The notes: generated by a model from the sequence alone, not told the origin. 19,207 bases of DNA from an uncultured Chitinophagaceae bacterium (GCA_946885335.1 CAMPGG010000027.1:1-19207); one strand, 5' to 3'. Shown: positions 1 to 7,586, counted from the first letter of the stretch. Numbers and translations: made by a program.

Positions 1-60
1 ACTCGAACCCAGGGCCCATACATTAAAAGTGTATTGCTCTACCAACTGAGCTACGGAATC
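1..60 (-). tRNA. tRNA-Lys(TTT), 3' end cut by window edge
   Basis: Read on the minus strand, this begins GATTCCG (5' acceptor strand, base 60) and continues through a standard D-arm (TAGCTCAGTTGGTAGAGCA). A 5-bp anticodon stem ATACA/TGTAT encloses the loop CTTTTAA, giving anticodon TTT at bases 27-25 and so lysine. It then reaches a T-arm with GGTTCGAGT. The window ends inside the T-arm, so the 3' acceptor strand and any encoded CCA are not visible. A consensus promoter lies directly upstream on the same strand. This tRNA is in the class modified at A37 by MtaB, which is encoded at the other end of the window. Confidence 0.95.
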
Positions 61-83
61 ATCCTTTGTTTTTAAAAGGAGTG

Positions 84-115
84 CAAAAATAAGGTTGCTG
101 GTTTTATATGCCAAA
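84..115 (-). promoter_or_regulatory. Bacteroidota-type promoter of tRNA-Lys
   Basis: On the minus strand a TTTG (-33 box, bases 115-112) is followed by a 20-nt spacer and a perfect TATTTTTG (-7 box, bases 91-84). This is the housekeeping sigma-factor consensus described for Bacteroides and Flavobacterium. The predicted transcription start is around bases 80-76, about 16-20 nt before the mature tRNA 5' end. It is the clearest full promoter in the window and supports the taxonomic reading. Confidence 0.75.
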
Positions 116-327
116 ACTTTTTCTAACTTTTTGTCATTTACCGGTTTATACCCAATTAGTCAACCCTTATATATCCCTTGCAAATGCTGTACCTCAGCCA
201 CATCTGCCCAAAAAGATATTTTTTTTGTCTAATAGCATTTACTTTAATGATTAATAAATCATCTTTCTTTTGTGATTAGTCATTTCCACAACTTAATCCA
301 TCTTATCATCTTAATAAACTTGTCAGA

Positions 328-359
328 TCAACTTATCAACTATTCAACCACTCAACTTA
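328..359 (+). repeat. 8-bp tandem array, TCAACTTA-like, 4 units
   Basis: Four consecutive 8-bp units read TCAACTTA, TCAACTAT, TCAACCAC and TCAACTTA. The same TCAACTAN-type unit recurs near 2251-2280 (reverse strand) and at 11199-11238, always in gene-free DNA. This suggests a dispersed intergenic microsatellite family. No function can be assigned. Confidence 0.6.
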
Positions 360-405
360 TCGCAAACTTTCTCAACTAAATGCTCCCGGCCTGTTTTTTT
401 TATTT

Positions 406-413
406 TAGGTTTG
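406..413 (+). promoter_or_regulatory. -7 promoter box TAGGTTTG upstream of SDR gene
   Basis: A perfect TAnnTTTG match ends 18 nt before the SDR start codon. No good -33 TTG is seen at the expected spacing, so this is a half-promoter call. Single -7 matches are expected by chance at some rate in AT-rich DNA. Confidence 0.4.
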
Positions 414-431
414 CGTTTTTAATAATTATAC

Positions 432-1241
432 ATGTCATCATTCTTTAAGAATAAAGTGGTTTTAGTTACCGGCGGAAGTGATGGAATAGGCAAAGCCCTG
501 GTTGAAAACCTGTTGGCCATGGGTGCCAGCGTTGCTACCTGTGGTCGCAATCATGATAAATTATACCAGTTGCAGGCCAATTATCCATCCTACCCTCTTC
601 ACACAATTGTTACGGATGTAAGTAACGAAGCTGAATGCCGCAACCTGGTCCAAAGCACCATTGATGTTTTTGGCGGTATTGATATCCTGATCAATAATGC
701 CGGCATTAGTATGAGGGCGGAATTGAAAGAAGCTGACCTGGATGTTTTTCGCCAGTTAATGGACATCAATTTTTTTGGCAGTTTGTACTGCACCAGTTAT
801 GCATTGGATTCCATTATTAAAAGAAGAGGCACAATCGTAGGCGTATCTTCTATTGCGGGGTATCGTGGCTTACCCGGTCGCAGTGGATATTCGGCTTCAA
901 AATATGCTTTGCAGGGCTGGCTGGAGGCTATAAGAACTGAATTGCTTGATACCGGCGTTCATGTAATGTGGGTTTGCCCGGGATATACCACATCCAATAT
1001 CCGGCATGCCGCATTGACAGAAAAAGGACAACCCCAGGGTGACAGTCCATTGGAGGAAGGGAAATTGGCGAGTGCAGATGAAACCGCTAAAAAGATCTTA
1101 CATGCCATTAAAAAAAGAAAACGTACACTGGTGATGACATTCACCGGCAAACAAACCGTTTTTTTAAATAAATTTTTCCCGGGGCTTGCAGATAAACTGG
1201 TGCGAAACTTTTTTTACAAGGAAGGGAAGCTGATGAAATGA
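432..1241 (+). CDS. SDR-family NAD(P)-dependent oxidoreductase
   Basis: A classical short-chain dehydrogenase/reductase, predicted to be a cytosolic NAD(P)(H)-dependent oxidoreductase with unknown substrate. The Rossmann cofactor motif TGGSDGIG is at residues 13-20, the adenine-ring contact TDV at 61-63 and NNAG at 88-91. The full catalytic set is visible: Asn113, Ser139/140, Tyr153 and Lys157 (YSASK). The PG motif follows in VCPGYT. At 269 residues it is slightly longer than a minimal SDR. The basic C-terminal tail, with a hydrophobic FLNKFFPGLADKLV stretch, resembles membrane-associated DHRS7-like members, which is only suggestive. It stands alone, with a -7 box just upstream and the DUF62-like gene 175 bp downstream. 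Family assignment is secure; the substrate cannot be read from sequence. Confidence 0.9.
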   Translation: MSSFFKNKVVLVTGGSDGIGKALVENLLAMGASVATCGRNHDKLYQLQANYPSYPLHTIVTDVSNEAECRNLVQSTIDVFGGIDILINNAGISMRAELKEADLDVFRQLMDINFFGSLYCTSYALDSIIKRRGTIVGVSSIAGYRGLPGRSGYSASKYALQGWLEAIRTELLDTGVHVMWVCPGYTTSNIRHAALTEKGQPQGDSPLEEGKLASADETAKKILHAIKKRKRTLVMTFTGKQTVFLNKFFPGLADKLVRNFFYKEGKLMK

Positions 1242-1258
1242 ACCCGGTTCGGTTTTTT
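1241..1258 (+). terminator. Weak intrinsic terminator after SDR gene
   Basis: Right after the stop codon, AACC (1241-1244) can pair with GGTT (1251-1254) around a six-base loop, followed by a run of T. The stem is only four pairs, so the call rests mainly on its position and the T-run. Confidence 0.35.
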
Positions 1259-1291
1259 TATTTAATCGCAAAAAAATAAATCATTTACACA

Positions 1292-1299
1292 TAGTTTTG
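1292..1299 (+). promoter_or_regulatory. -7 promoter box TAGTTTTG upstream of DUF62-like gene
   Basis: A perfect TAnnTTTG match lies 117 nt before the start codon at 1417. No -33 partner is evident. If used, it would give a leader of roughly 110 nt. Confidence 0.3.
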
Positions 1300-1416
1300 A
1301 AAGAACCGGTCAATGTAAACTGAATAAAAATCATTATCATTTAACCATATATTCATTCTGAAATATATTTTATCATCAAACACCTTATAATCCAAACCCG
1401 ATAACCAGCAACCACC

Positions 1417-2244
1417 ATGCCGCTACTCACACTTACATCCGATTTTGGAAACCAGGACTACCTGGTTAGTGCGGTTAAGGCACAGTTGCTAAAAATAAAT
1501 CCTTCATTCCAGATCATCGATGTCTCGCATAACATTGCTCCATTCAACTATCCGCATACCGCTTATGTTTGCCGGAGTGCCATGCGCTACTTTCCATCCC
1601 ATAGCTATCATCTCATACTGGTAAATCTTTTTGAAAAAAAACCAGAGCAATTACTGCTGGCATTTCACAACGATCAATATATTCTTTGCGCGGATAATGG
1701 TTTGCTGTCTATGATTCTTCCAGAAAAACCTGAAATGGTGATCGGCATACCATTAGATAAAGAAGCGAATAAACATACCATGTTTTGTGTTGAAGTGATG
1801 GGTAAAGCAATAGACCGTTTTGTAAAAGGTGAAGCGATTGAAAAAATTGGAAATCCTGATGCGGATTATATGGAAAAAAATCCTTTCAAACCTGTGCTCA
1901 GTGATGACTGGATGGAAGGACAGATCATTTTTATTGACAACTTCGAAAATGTGATCATCAATATTACCCGCGAAGAATTTGAAGCGCAACGCAAGGGCCG
2001 TCCATTTAAGATCGTATTTAAACGGGATGAAATTATTGAACGAATCAGTGAAACTTATGCCGATGTACCTGCAGGCGAAAAACTGGTTTTATTCAACAGT
2101 GCAGATTATATGGAACTGGCCATCAATAAAGGAAATGCCGCCGGGTTATTTGGCTTGCAGGGATTTAATGAAAAAAACCAGCAGGTTTCATCCATTATGC
2201 AAAGCAGGCTTTATTATCAAACCATCAAGGTGTTTTTTGAATAG
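1417..2244 (+). CDS. DUF62 (SAM hydroxide adenosyltransferase-like) protein, catalytic residues replaced
   Basis: This belongs to the DUF62 family, which includes SAM hydroxide adenosyltransferases and the fluorinase/chlorinase. Known members cleave SAM to adenosine (or a halo-adenosine) and methionine. The fold signatures are clear: LTSDFG at residues 6-11 with Asp9, DVSHNIAPF at 35-43, CADNGLL at 91-97, and the C-terminal domain motif FNSADYMELAINKGNAAGL. Length (275) is normal. However, the family's usual VDPGVG..R segment reads LVNLFEKKPEQ here (Asn70 where Asp is expected, no Arg). The segment that normally holds the catalytic His reads TMFCVEVMGK (Phe123 at that place). My by-eye alignment therefore finds the Asp-Arg-His triad missing, so ordinary SAM hydrolase activity is doubtful. 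It stands alone, followed by repeat arrays. Family assignment is secure; activity is unknown. Confidence 0.85.
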   Translation: MPLLTLTSDFGNQDYLVSAVKAQLLKINPSFQIIDVSHNIAPFNYPHTAYVCRSAMRYFPSHSYHLILVNLFEKKPEQLLLAFHNDQYILCADNGLLSMILPEKPEMVIGIPLDKEANKHTMFCVEVMGKAIDRFVKGEAIEKIGNPDADYMEKNPFKPVLSDDWMEGQIIFIDNFENVIINITREEFEAQRKGRPFKIVFKRDEIIERISETYADVPAGEKLVLFNSADYMELAINKGNAAGLFGLQGFNEKNQQVSSIMQSRLYYQTIKVFFE

Positions 2245-2249
2245 GTGAA

Positions 2250-2284
2250 TGGTTGATTAGTTGATTATGTTGATAAGTTGAAAT
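2250..2284 (-). repeat. Degenerate GTTGATTA array (reverse strand of TCAACTAN unit)
   Basis: Just after the DUF62-like stop codon come GTTGATTA, GTTGATTA, TGTTGATA and AGTTGAAA. In reverse complement these are TCAAC-centred units like those at 328-359 and 11199-11238. The spacing drifts by a base, so the array is decayed. Confidence 0.45.
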
Positions 2285-2291
2285 GTACTAT

Positions 2292-2399
2292 CGTTCAACA
2301 ATAGTTCAACAATGGTTCAACAATGGTTTAACAATGGTTCAACAATCGTTCAACAATCGTTCAACAATCGTTCAACAATGGTTCAACAATCGTTCATCC
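2292..2399 (+). repeat. 11-bp tandem repeat NGTTCAACAAT, 9 full units plus a partial
   Basis: Nine head-to-tail 11-bp units run from 2292 to 2390 and a truncated tenth ends at 2399. The first base of each unit varies (C, A, G, G, G, C, C, C, G, then C) and one unit has TTTAAC in place of TTCAAC; the rest is invariant. The array is intergenic, between the DUF62-like and ABM genes. Near-identical sequence (TTGTTCAACTAT, TTGTTCAACAA) forms the murB terminator near 9232-9259, so this motif family is dispersed. The 11-bp period is close to one DNA helical turn. Confidence 0.9.
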
Positions 2400-2456
2400 T
2401 TTAAACCCTTAAACCCTTAAACCCTTAAACCCTTAAACTATTTAAACCCTTAAACT
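2400..2456 (+). repeat. Telomere-like TTAAACCC tandem array
   Basis: Four exact 8-bp TTAAACCC units occupy 2401-2432. A shortened TTAAAC, TAT, another TTAAACCC, and TTAAACTAT follow. The minus strand therefore carries (GGGTTTAA)n: four GGG runs with regular 5-nt spacers and a fifth run further on. It abuts the 11-bp array and ends 44 bp before the ABM gene. Confidence 0.9.
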
Positions 2457-2499
2457 ATCTCCCAGTTTTTACTTTTAACTTTTAAATTTTGACTTAATA

Positions 2500-2793
2500 A
2501 TGTCCATCGTTCGCATAGTAAAAATGACCTTTGAGCCTGAACACTTGGACAAGTTCATGTCCATTTTTGCCGAAAGACAATCCACCATTAAAAACTTTGA
2601 AGGCTGCCAGCACCTGGAACTCTGGCAGGATGAAAAAGATCCCTGTATTTGTTTTACCTATAGTATTTGGTTAGATGAACATCATTTAAACGCTTATCGC
2701 TTCTCCCCTTTCTTTAAAGAAACCTGGACGCTGACAAAAGCGCTTTTTACAGAAAAAGCAGAAGCCTGGACAACAAAAAAAATAGATCTCTAA
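2500..2793 (+). CDS. ABM-domain (antibiotic biosynthesis monooxygenase-like) small protein
   Basis: A 97-residue protein filling a single dimeric alpha/beta-barrel domain of the ABM family (PF03992). The family includes quinol monooxygenases such as YgiN and heme-degrading enzymes. The pattern is typical: an N-terminal beta strand (MSIVRIVKMTF), a helix with FMSIFAERQSTIKNFEGCQHLELWQD, a strand CICFTYSIWLDEHHLNAYRFSPFF, and a C-terminal helix ending in KAEAWT. ABM proteins act without bound metal or flavin, and many are stress or housekeeping proteins, so the substrate cannot be deduced. It is preceded by about 250 bp of tandem repeats and followed by 175 bp before the DUF2723 gene. No obvious partner gene adjoins it. 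Confidence 0.75.
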   Translation: MSIVRIVKMTFEPEHLDKFMSIFAERQSTIKNFEGCQHLELWQDEKDPCICFTYSIWLDEHHLNAYRFSPFFKETWTLTKALFTEKAEAWTTKKIDL

Positions 2794-2914
2794 ATCTGCC
2801 TTATGTTGTTTAAACGGTAAAATACCATCTAACTATTGACGTTTGGTGTATAACCCGTTTAGAAGTAATATCCTAATTTGTCCTTAATAGACCTGAAATA
2901 TAAGCCTGCTTCCC

Positions 2915-2922
2915 TATTTTTG
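2915..2922 (+). promoter_or_regulatory. -7 promoter box TATTTTTG upstream of DUF2723 gene
   Basis: A perfect TAnnTTTG match, the same sequence as the tRNA-Lys -7 box, lies 46 nt before the start codon at 2969. The nearest TTTG upstream (2877-2880) is 34 bp away, too far for a standard -33 box, so only half of the promoter is supported. Confidence 0.4.
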
Positions 2923-2968
2923 CGAACCCCTCTTTCAAAACAGGGGGATCGCTCAAAATTAACCCTTT

Positions 2969-5900
2969 ATGAATTTTAGAAAAGTCAACAACATTACCGG
3001 ATGGGTAATCCTGGTAATTGCATCTTTGGTGTACTTTTTAACACGTGAGGCCACCGCCAGTTTTTGGGATACGGGAGAATTTATTTCTTCCGCATACAAA
3101 GTAATGAACCCGCACCCGCCGGGCGCTCCATTTTTCACCTTGCTGGGCCGCGTTTTTGTGATCTTTTTTGGTAACTCCCCCGATACAGCTGCAAGGGCAA
3201 TTAACCTGATGAGTGCTTTTGCCAGTGGTTTTACCATTTTATTTCTTTTCTGGACCATCACCCATTTTGCCCGGAAAATGTTTGTTAATGTGGGCGAAGA
3301 ATTAACAACACAGCAATTATTTACTGTAATGGGTGCTGGTATAGTTGGTGCGCTAGCTTATACTTTTAGTGATTCTTTCTGGTATAGCGCAGTAGAAGGC
3401 GAAGTGTATGCACTTTCCTCATTTTTTACAGCACTTGTTTTCTGGGCGATGTTAAAATGGGAACATGCCGATGAAAGAGCCGGTAATGATATTGCCGCAC
3501 GTAACCGTGCCGACCGCTGGATCATTTTCATCTTTTTTATGATGGGCCTTTCCATTGGTGTTCACTTATTGAACCTTTTGACTATCCCGGCTATCGTAAT
3601 GATATATTATTTCAGGAGATATACTTACTCTAATAAAGGTGCCATTTATGCTTTCATCATTGGTTGTATTTTAACCGGTGTTGTGCAGGTTGCCGTTATT
3701 CAATGGTCCGTAAAATGGGCAGGAAAATTCGATATTTTCTTTGTAAACAGTTTTAACCTTCCATTCTTTTCAGGCTTTATTTTCTTCTTCATATTATTAG
3801 CCGCTTTAATTTTTTGGGGATTGAAGATTGCCCGCAGCAAAGGCTTGTATTTTTTAAGATTGGGATTATGGTCCATCATTTTTTTAATGATCGGTTACTC
3901 AACCTATGTTACATCGCTGATCCGATCCAATGCCGATACCGGAATTGATATGAATAATGTGGACAACCCCATGAGCCTTGTTTATTGGTTAAGCCGTGAA
4001 CAATACGGCAGTGCCCCTTTGGTTTATGGTCCTCATTTTATGGCTGATTATAAAATTAATCCTGCCACCAATTATATTGAGTTTGATGAAGGTGATATGC
4101 GTTATGTAAAAGGCGAGGACAAATATGTTCCCATCGGTCGCCAGCAGGAACCTAAATATCAAAGCGAGGACATGCAATTGTTCCCTCGTGTTTGGGATCG
4201 AAGTAATGACCAGTTTCACGTTGATTTTTATGCCGATTGGTTAAACCTTGGAGAATACCAGGATGCACAGGGCCAACGCAAATATGAGGATCCCAGTTTT
4301 GGTGATAATTTAAACTGGTTTATCACTTACCAAAACGGTCACATGTACTGGCGTTATTTTATGTGGAATTTTGCCGGTCGCCAGAATGATATACAGGGAT
4401 TTGGCAATAAAAGAGATGGTAACTGGATATCCGGTTTTTCGTTTATGGATGACCGTAGGTTGGGTGATCAGTCAAGATTACCAGACAGTATAAAGGATAA
4501 TAATGCCAATAATAAATTATTCTTATTACCATTTATCCTGGGCATACTTGGATGCGTTTACCAGTTTTTCAGAAACCGTAAAGATTGGATCGTAAGTTTC
4601 CTGCTGTTTTTCTTCACCGGCTTAGCCATTGTCATTTACCTGAATCAACCAGGTAATCAGCCAAGAGAAAGGGATTACGCTTATGTTGGCTCCTTTTATG
4701 CTTTTGCCATCTGGATAGGTTTAGCGGTTATAGCTATTGCACAATTGGCCAGAAATTTCCAGGACAAGCTTACTTTTAAAAATACCTTGTTATATGGTGG
4801 CATCGCCACATTTGTAATTGGTTTATTAAGTAATACTACATCTACTTTTGGTGATGCAATGATCAGCAGTATTATGATGGTTGCACTCTTCGCCATCATT
4901 TCGGCGGTTGCAGTTTTCATTGCCCGCGGACTTTCATCTTCCGGGAAAAATGCCATGGCGGCAAGTATTGTAGCATTCGCCATCTGCCTCATCTCCCCCA
5001 TATTAATGGCGCAGCAAAACTGGAACGATCATGATCGCAGCCAAAAAACACTGGCCAGGGATATTGCAATAGATTACCTGGAAAGTTGTGCGCCCAATGC
5101 GATCGTTTTCACTTTTGGTGATAACGATACTTACCCCTTATGGTATGCGCAGGAAGTGGAAGGTGTTCGAAAAGATATCCGCCTGATCAATAACAGCCTG
5201 TTGGGAATTGACTGGTACATTAACCAATTGCGTTACAAATTAAATGACAGTCCGCCATTGGATGTTATCTGGACGCCGGAACAAATACAGGGACATAACC
5301 GCGAATACCTGCGTTACCAGCCTGCCGGTTCCAAAGAACGTTTTTATGATCTGTATGATGTAATGAAAAATGTTTTGGGCCAGGGAGAAAATGTAACAAG
5401 CTTCCCGGTTAAACGATTTAAAGTTCCGGTTGATGCGGACCTGGTAAGAAAAAATGGTACGCTGAGTACAACAGATTCTATTTTACCAGAATTGTTATTC
5501 GAAATACCGGAAAGTAAAAATGACCTCACCAAGAATGACCTGATGGTGTTAAACATCATTGCATCCAATGCATGGAAACGTCCCATTTATTTTACATCAC
5601 CTTATGGTGAACTCGGCTTTGGACAATACTTGCGTAAGGATGGTATCGCGTATCGGTTGGTGCCTGCACAAATGAGTTACCCGCAACAAAACTGGGTGGT
5701 AGAAAACACTTTGCGCCAGGTGTCATTGGGTGGAACAGCTATCAGGGATAATAATACAGACTTCATGTACGAGAACATGATGACCAAATTTAAATTTGGT
5801 GGTGCCGATAAACCGGGTGTTTATTTTGATGAAGAAAACAGGCGCCATATACTGACCATACGTACTGCATTTGGTGAAGCCGCAGGAAATATGGCAGATA

Positions 5901-6307
5901 AAAATCGTAAAGATGAAGCCAAAAAGTTGATGGAAAAGGCAGAACAGAATATCCGCACAGATAATCTGCCTTATGCAATGGTAAGCAGGTACAGTGGCCA
6001 TAACCAAAGTGGCCTGGTTTACCTGGAAGCAGCTTACAAAGCAGGTATGCCTGAACTGGCAGAGAAAATAAGAACGGCTGTTAGAAAGGATATTGAACAA
6101 CAGAAAGCTTATTACGATTATTTGAAAGCGGAAAGGGAACCATTGTTTAATTCACTGGCAACCGAAGCAGAGATCAATAACCGGATGCTGGTTGTATTGG
6201 AAGCGGTTGAAAGACAGTATGCACCGCAATTACATCAAAAAACCGGTGTTGAAGGTCCAAACCCGATCATCAATACACCTGCCCAGGCAGCTGATTCAGC
6301 AAATTAA
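2969..6307 (+). CDS. DUF2723 giant membrane protein, candidate O-glycosyltransferase (GT117/TMEM260-like)
   Basis: A 1112-residue polytopic membrane protein with the DUF2723 domain (PF11028) at its N-terminus. After a first membrane helix (about 10-25) comes SFWDTGEF at 31-38, whose Asp34 and Glu37 face the outside in a GT-C-like layout. HPPGAP follows at 49-54. At least a dozen hydrophobic segments run to about residue 680, interrupted by a soluble insert around 320-510. The C-terminal third is soluble, contains GDNDTYPLWY near residue 715, and ends in a helical, repeat-like region rich in Ala, Glu and Lys. Human TMEM260, which shares DUF2723, is an O-mannosyltransferase, so a protein or lipid-linked glycosyltransferase role is inferred; substrate is unknown. 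Such proteins are common in Bacteroidota. The gene is closed by a strong terminator. Confidence 0.85.
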   Translation: MNFRKVNNITGWVILVIASLVYFLTREATASFWDTGEFISSAYKVMNPHPPGAPFFTLLGRVFVIFFGNSPDTAARAINLMSAFASGFTILFLFWTITHFARKMFVNVGEELTTQQLFTVMGAGIVGALAYTFSDSFWYSAVEGEVYALSSFFTALVFWAMLKWEHADERAGNDIAARNRADRWIIFIFFMMGLSIGVHLLNLLTIPAIVMIYYFRRYTYSNKGAIYAFIIGCILTGVVQVAVIQWSVKWAGKFDIFFVNSFNLPFFSGFIFFFILLAALIFWGLKIARSKGLYFLRLGLWSIIFLMIGYSTYVTSLIRSNADTGIDMNNVDNPMSLVYWLSREQYGSAPLVYGPHFMADYKINPATNYIEFDEGDMRYVKGEDKYVPIGRQQEPKYQSEDMQLFPRVWDRSNDQFHVDFYADWLNLGEYQDAQGQRKYEDPSFGDNLNWFITYQNGHMYWRYFMWNFAGRQNDIQGFGNKRDGNWISGFSFMDDRRLGDQSRLPDSIKDNNANNKLFLLPFILGILGCVYQFFRNRKDWIVSFLLFFFTGLAIVIYLNQPGNQPRERDYAYVGSFYAFAIWIGLAVIAIAQLARNFQDKLTFKNTLLYGGIATFVIGLLSNTTSTFGDAMISSIMMVALFAIISAVAVFIARGLSSSGKNAMAASIVAFAICLISPILMAQQNWNDHDRSQKTLARDIAIDYLESCAPNAIVFTFGDNDTYPLWYAQEVEGVRKDIRLINNSLLGIDWYINQLRYKLNDSPPLDVIWTPEQIQGHNREYLRYQPAGSKERFYDLYDVMKNVLGQGENVTSFPVKRFKVPVDADLVRKNGTLSTTDSILPELLFEIPESKNDLTKNDLMVLNIIASNAWKRPIYFTSPYGELGFGQYLRKDGIAYRLVPAQMSYPQQNWVVENTLRQVSLGGTAIRDNNTDFMYENMMTKFKFGGADKPGVYFDEENRRHILTIRTAFGEAAGNMADKNRKDEAKKLMEKAEQNIRTDNLPYAMVSRYSGHNQSGLVYLEAAYKAGMPELAEKIRTAVRKDIEQQKAYYDYLKAEREPLFNSLATEAEINNRMLVVLEAVERQYAPQLHQKTGVEGPNPIINTPAQAADSAN

Positions 6308-6327
6308 TCCATAGATTATATTTTATT

Positions 6328-6356
6328 AAAACCTCTGCTATAGCAGGGGTTTTTTT
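6328..6356 (+). terminator. Strong Rho-independent terminator after DUF2723 gene
   Basis: AAAACCTCTGC pairs with GCAGGGGTTTT around a TATA loop, and the stem is followed by an uninterrupted T-run. There is one G-T wobble in an otherwise complete GC-rich core. It starts 20 bp after the stop codon and isolates the DUF2723 gene from the VWA gene downstream. Confidence 0.9.
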
Positions 6357-6488
6357 GTTTTGAACATTATTCGCTGCAACATGTTGTTAAGACTAAAATA
6401 AGGTTTGATTATTGATGTAAATTGCTTGTAAAGGATTAAAATCATCAAACAATGATTTTGATCCTAAACCTTAACTTAAACCTATACT

Positions 6489-7586
6489 ATGCAAGGTTTT
6501 CATTTTACAAAATTTGATCCGGCAGCAGATGGCAAAACGCGTTTTGAACAGTTGCTGGATATTTTCATGCAGTTGCTTACTTATACCAGTGGCGATGTTG
6601 CAGAATCGTTGCAGTGGATGAACCAATTGAATAATGAATACGAATTCACCGATGATGAATATGGCATGGGCGATTTTGTTGATGAATTGAAAGAGAAAGG
6701 ATACATCACGGAAAATAATATCAATGGTGAAATAAAGATCACTTCAAAAACAGAACAAGGTATTCGCAAGAAAAGCCTGGAAGAGATTTTTGGTAAATTA
6801 AAAAAATCGAAACAAGGCGAACACCAGACATTTAAACCCGGTCAGGGAGATGACTCCAACCAGGATACGCGGCCTTTTCAATTTGGTGACCAGGTTGAAC
6901 AGATCGATTTTACGGAATCTATCCGCAACGCACAAATCAACCATGGCATCGATAGCTTTTCCATGCAGGAAGATGACTTGACCATTCGTGAAATGGATTT
7001 CAAAACACAAACATCAACCGTGTTAATGATCGATATTTCACATTCCATGATTTTGTATGGAGAAGACCGCATCACCCCGGCCAAAAAAGTGGCAATGGCA
7101 TTGAGTGAATTGATCACGACACGCTATCCGAAAGACACTTTGGATATTGTTGTTTTTGGCAATGATGCCTGGCCGGTAGAAATCCGCGACCTGCCCTATT
7201 TACAGGTTGGTCCTTATCATACCAATACCGTAGCCGGTTTAGAAATGGCGATGGATATATTACGCAGGCGAAAAAATCCAAACAAGCAGATCTTTATGAT
7301 CACCGATGGAAAACCTACTTGCTTAAAGATCGGCAAACGATATTATAAAAACAGCTTTGGATTAGACAGGAAGATCACCACCCGCTGCCTGAACCTGGCT
7401 GCGCAGTGCAAAAAATTGAAGATCCCTATCACCACGTTTATGATCGCCACAGATCCATACCTGCAGCGGTTTGTAAATGAATTCACAGAAACAAATAATG
7501 GCAAAGCCTTTTTTGCTGCGCTGGATAAATTAGGCTCTTTTATTTTCAGGGATTTTGAAAGTGGCAAAAGAAAAACAGTTTACTAG
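6489..7586 (+). CDS. VWA-domain protein, partner of AAA+ ATPase
   Basis: A 365-residue cytosolic protein with no signal peptide or membrane helix. The C-terminal half is a von Willebrand factor A domain with a complete-looking metal (MIDAS) site: DISHS at residues 182-186 (Asp182, Ser184, Ser186), a Thr around 245-247 in HTNTVAG, and Asp273 in TDGKP. The N-terminal half (about 1-130) begins FHFTKFDP and contains an acidic helical stretch; its fold is unrecognised. The adjacent AAA+ ATPase gene starts 55 bp downstream on the same strand, so the two are probably co-transcribed. This matches MoxR/VWA and ChlI/ChlD pairs, in which the VWA protein binds a target and the ATPase remodels it. Here the VWA gene comes first. 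The target is unknown. Confidence 0.85.
   Translation: MQGFHFTKFDPAADGKTRFEQLLDIFMQLLTYTSGDVAESLQWMNQLNNEYEFTDDEYGMGDFVDELKEKGYITENNINGEIKITSKTEQGIRKKSLEEIFGKLKKSKQGEHQTFKPGQGDDSNQDTRPFQFGDQVEQIDFTESIRNAQINHGIDSFSMQEDDLTIREMDFKTQTSTVLMIDISHSMILYGEDRITPAKKVAMALSELITTRYPKDTLDIVVFGNDAWPVEIRDLPYLQVGPYHTNTVAGLEMAMDILRRRKNPNKQIFMITDGKPTCLKIGKRYYKNSFGLDRKITTRCLNLAAQCKKLKIPITTFMIATDPYLQRFVNEFTETNNGKAFFAALDKLGSFIFRDFESGKRKTVY

Larger units (their letters stand above)
116..431. other. Gene-free region with an 8-bp repeat array
   Basis: This AT-rich gap lies between the tRNA-Lys promoter and the SDR gene. I see no coding frame. It holds a small inverted repeat (ATGATT/AATCAT, bases 247-262), four degenerate 8-bp TCAACTTA-like units at 328-359 (listed separately) and a -7 promoter box at 406-413. 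Confidence 0.6.

Noticed and set aside
1417..2244. Annotation as a fluorinase/chlorinase making halogenated nucleosides
   Set aside because: The halide-binding and water-activating loop residues of those enzymes are not present, and no halometabolite genes are nearby; only family membership is supported.
1979..2248. 89-codon plus-strand frame overlapping the DUF62-like gene's 3' end
   Set aside because: It overlaps the conserved C-terminal domain of the DUF62 protein in another frame and shows no motif of its own.
2292..2456. CRISPR array
   Set aside because: Units of 11 and 8 bp follow each other directly with no unique spacers, and there are no cas genes.
5723..6100. 125-codon open frame on the minus strand inside the DUF2723 gene
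   Set aside because: It is fully antisense to a well-supported coding frame, has no recognisable domain, and its composition fits a shadow frame.
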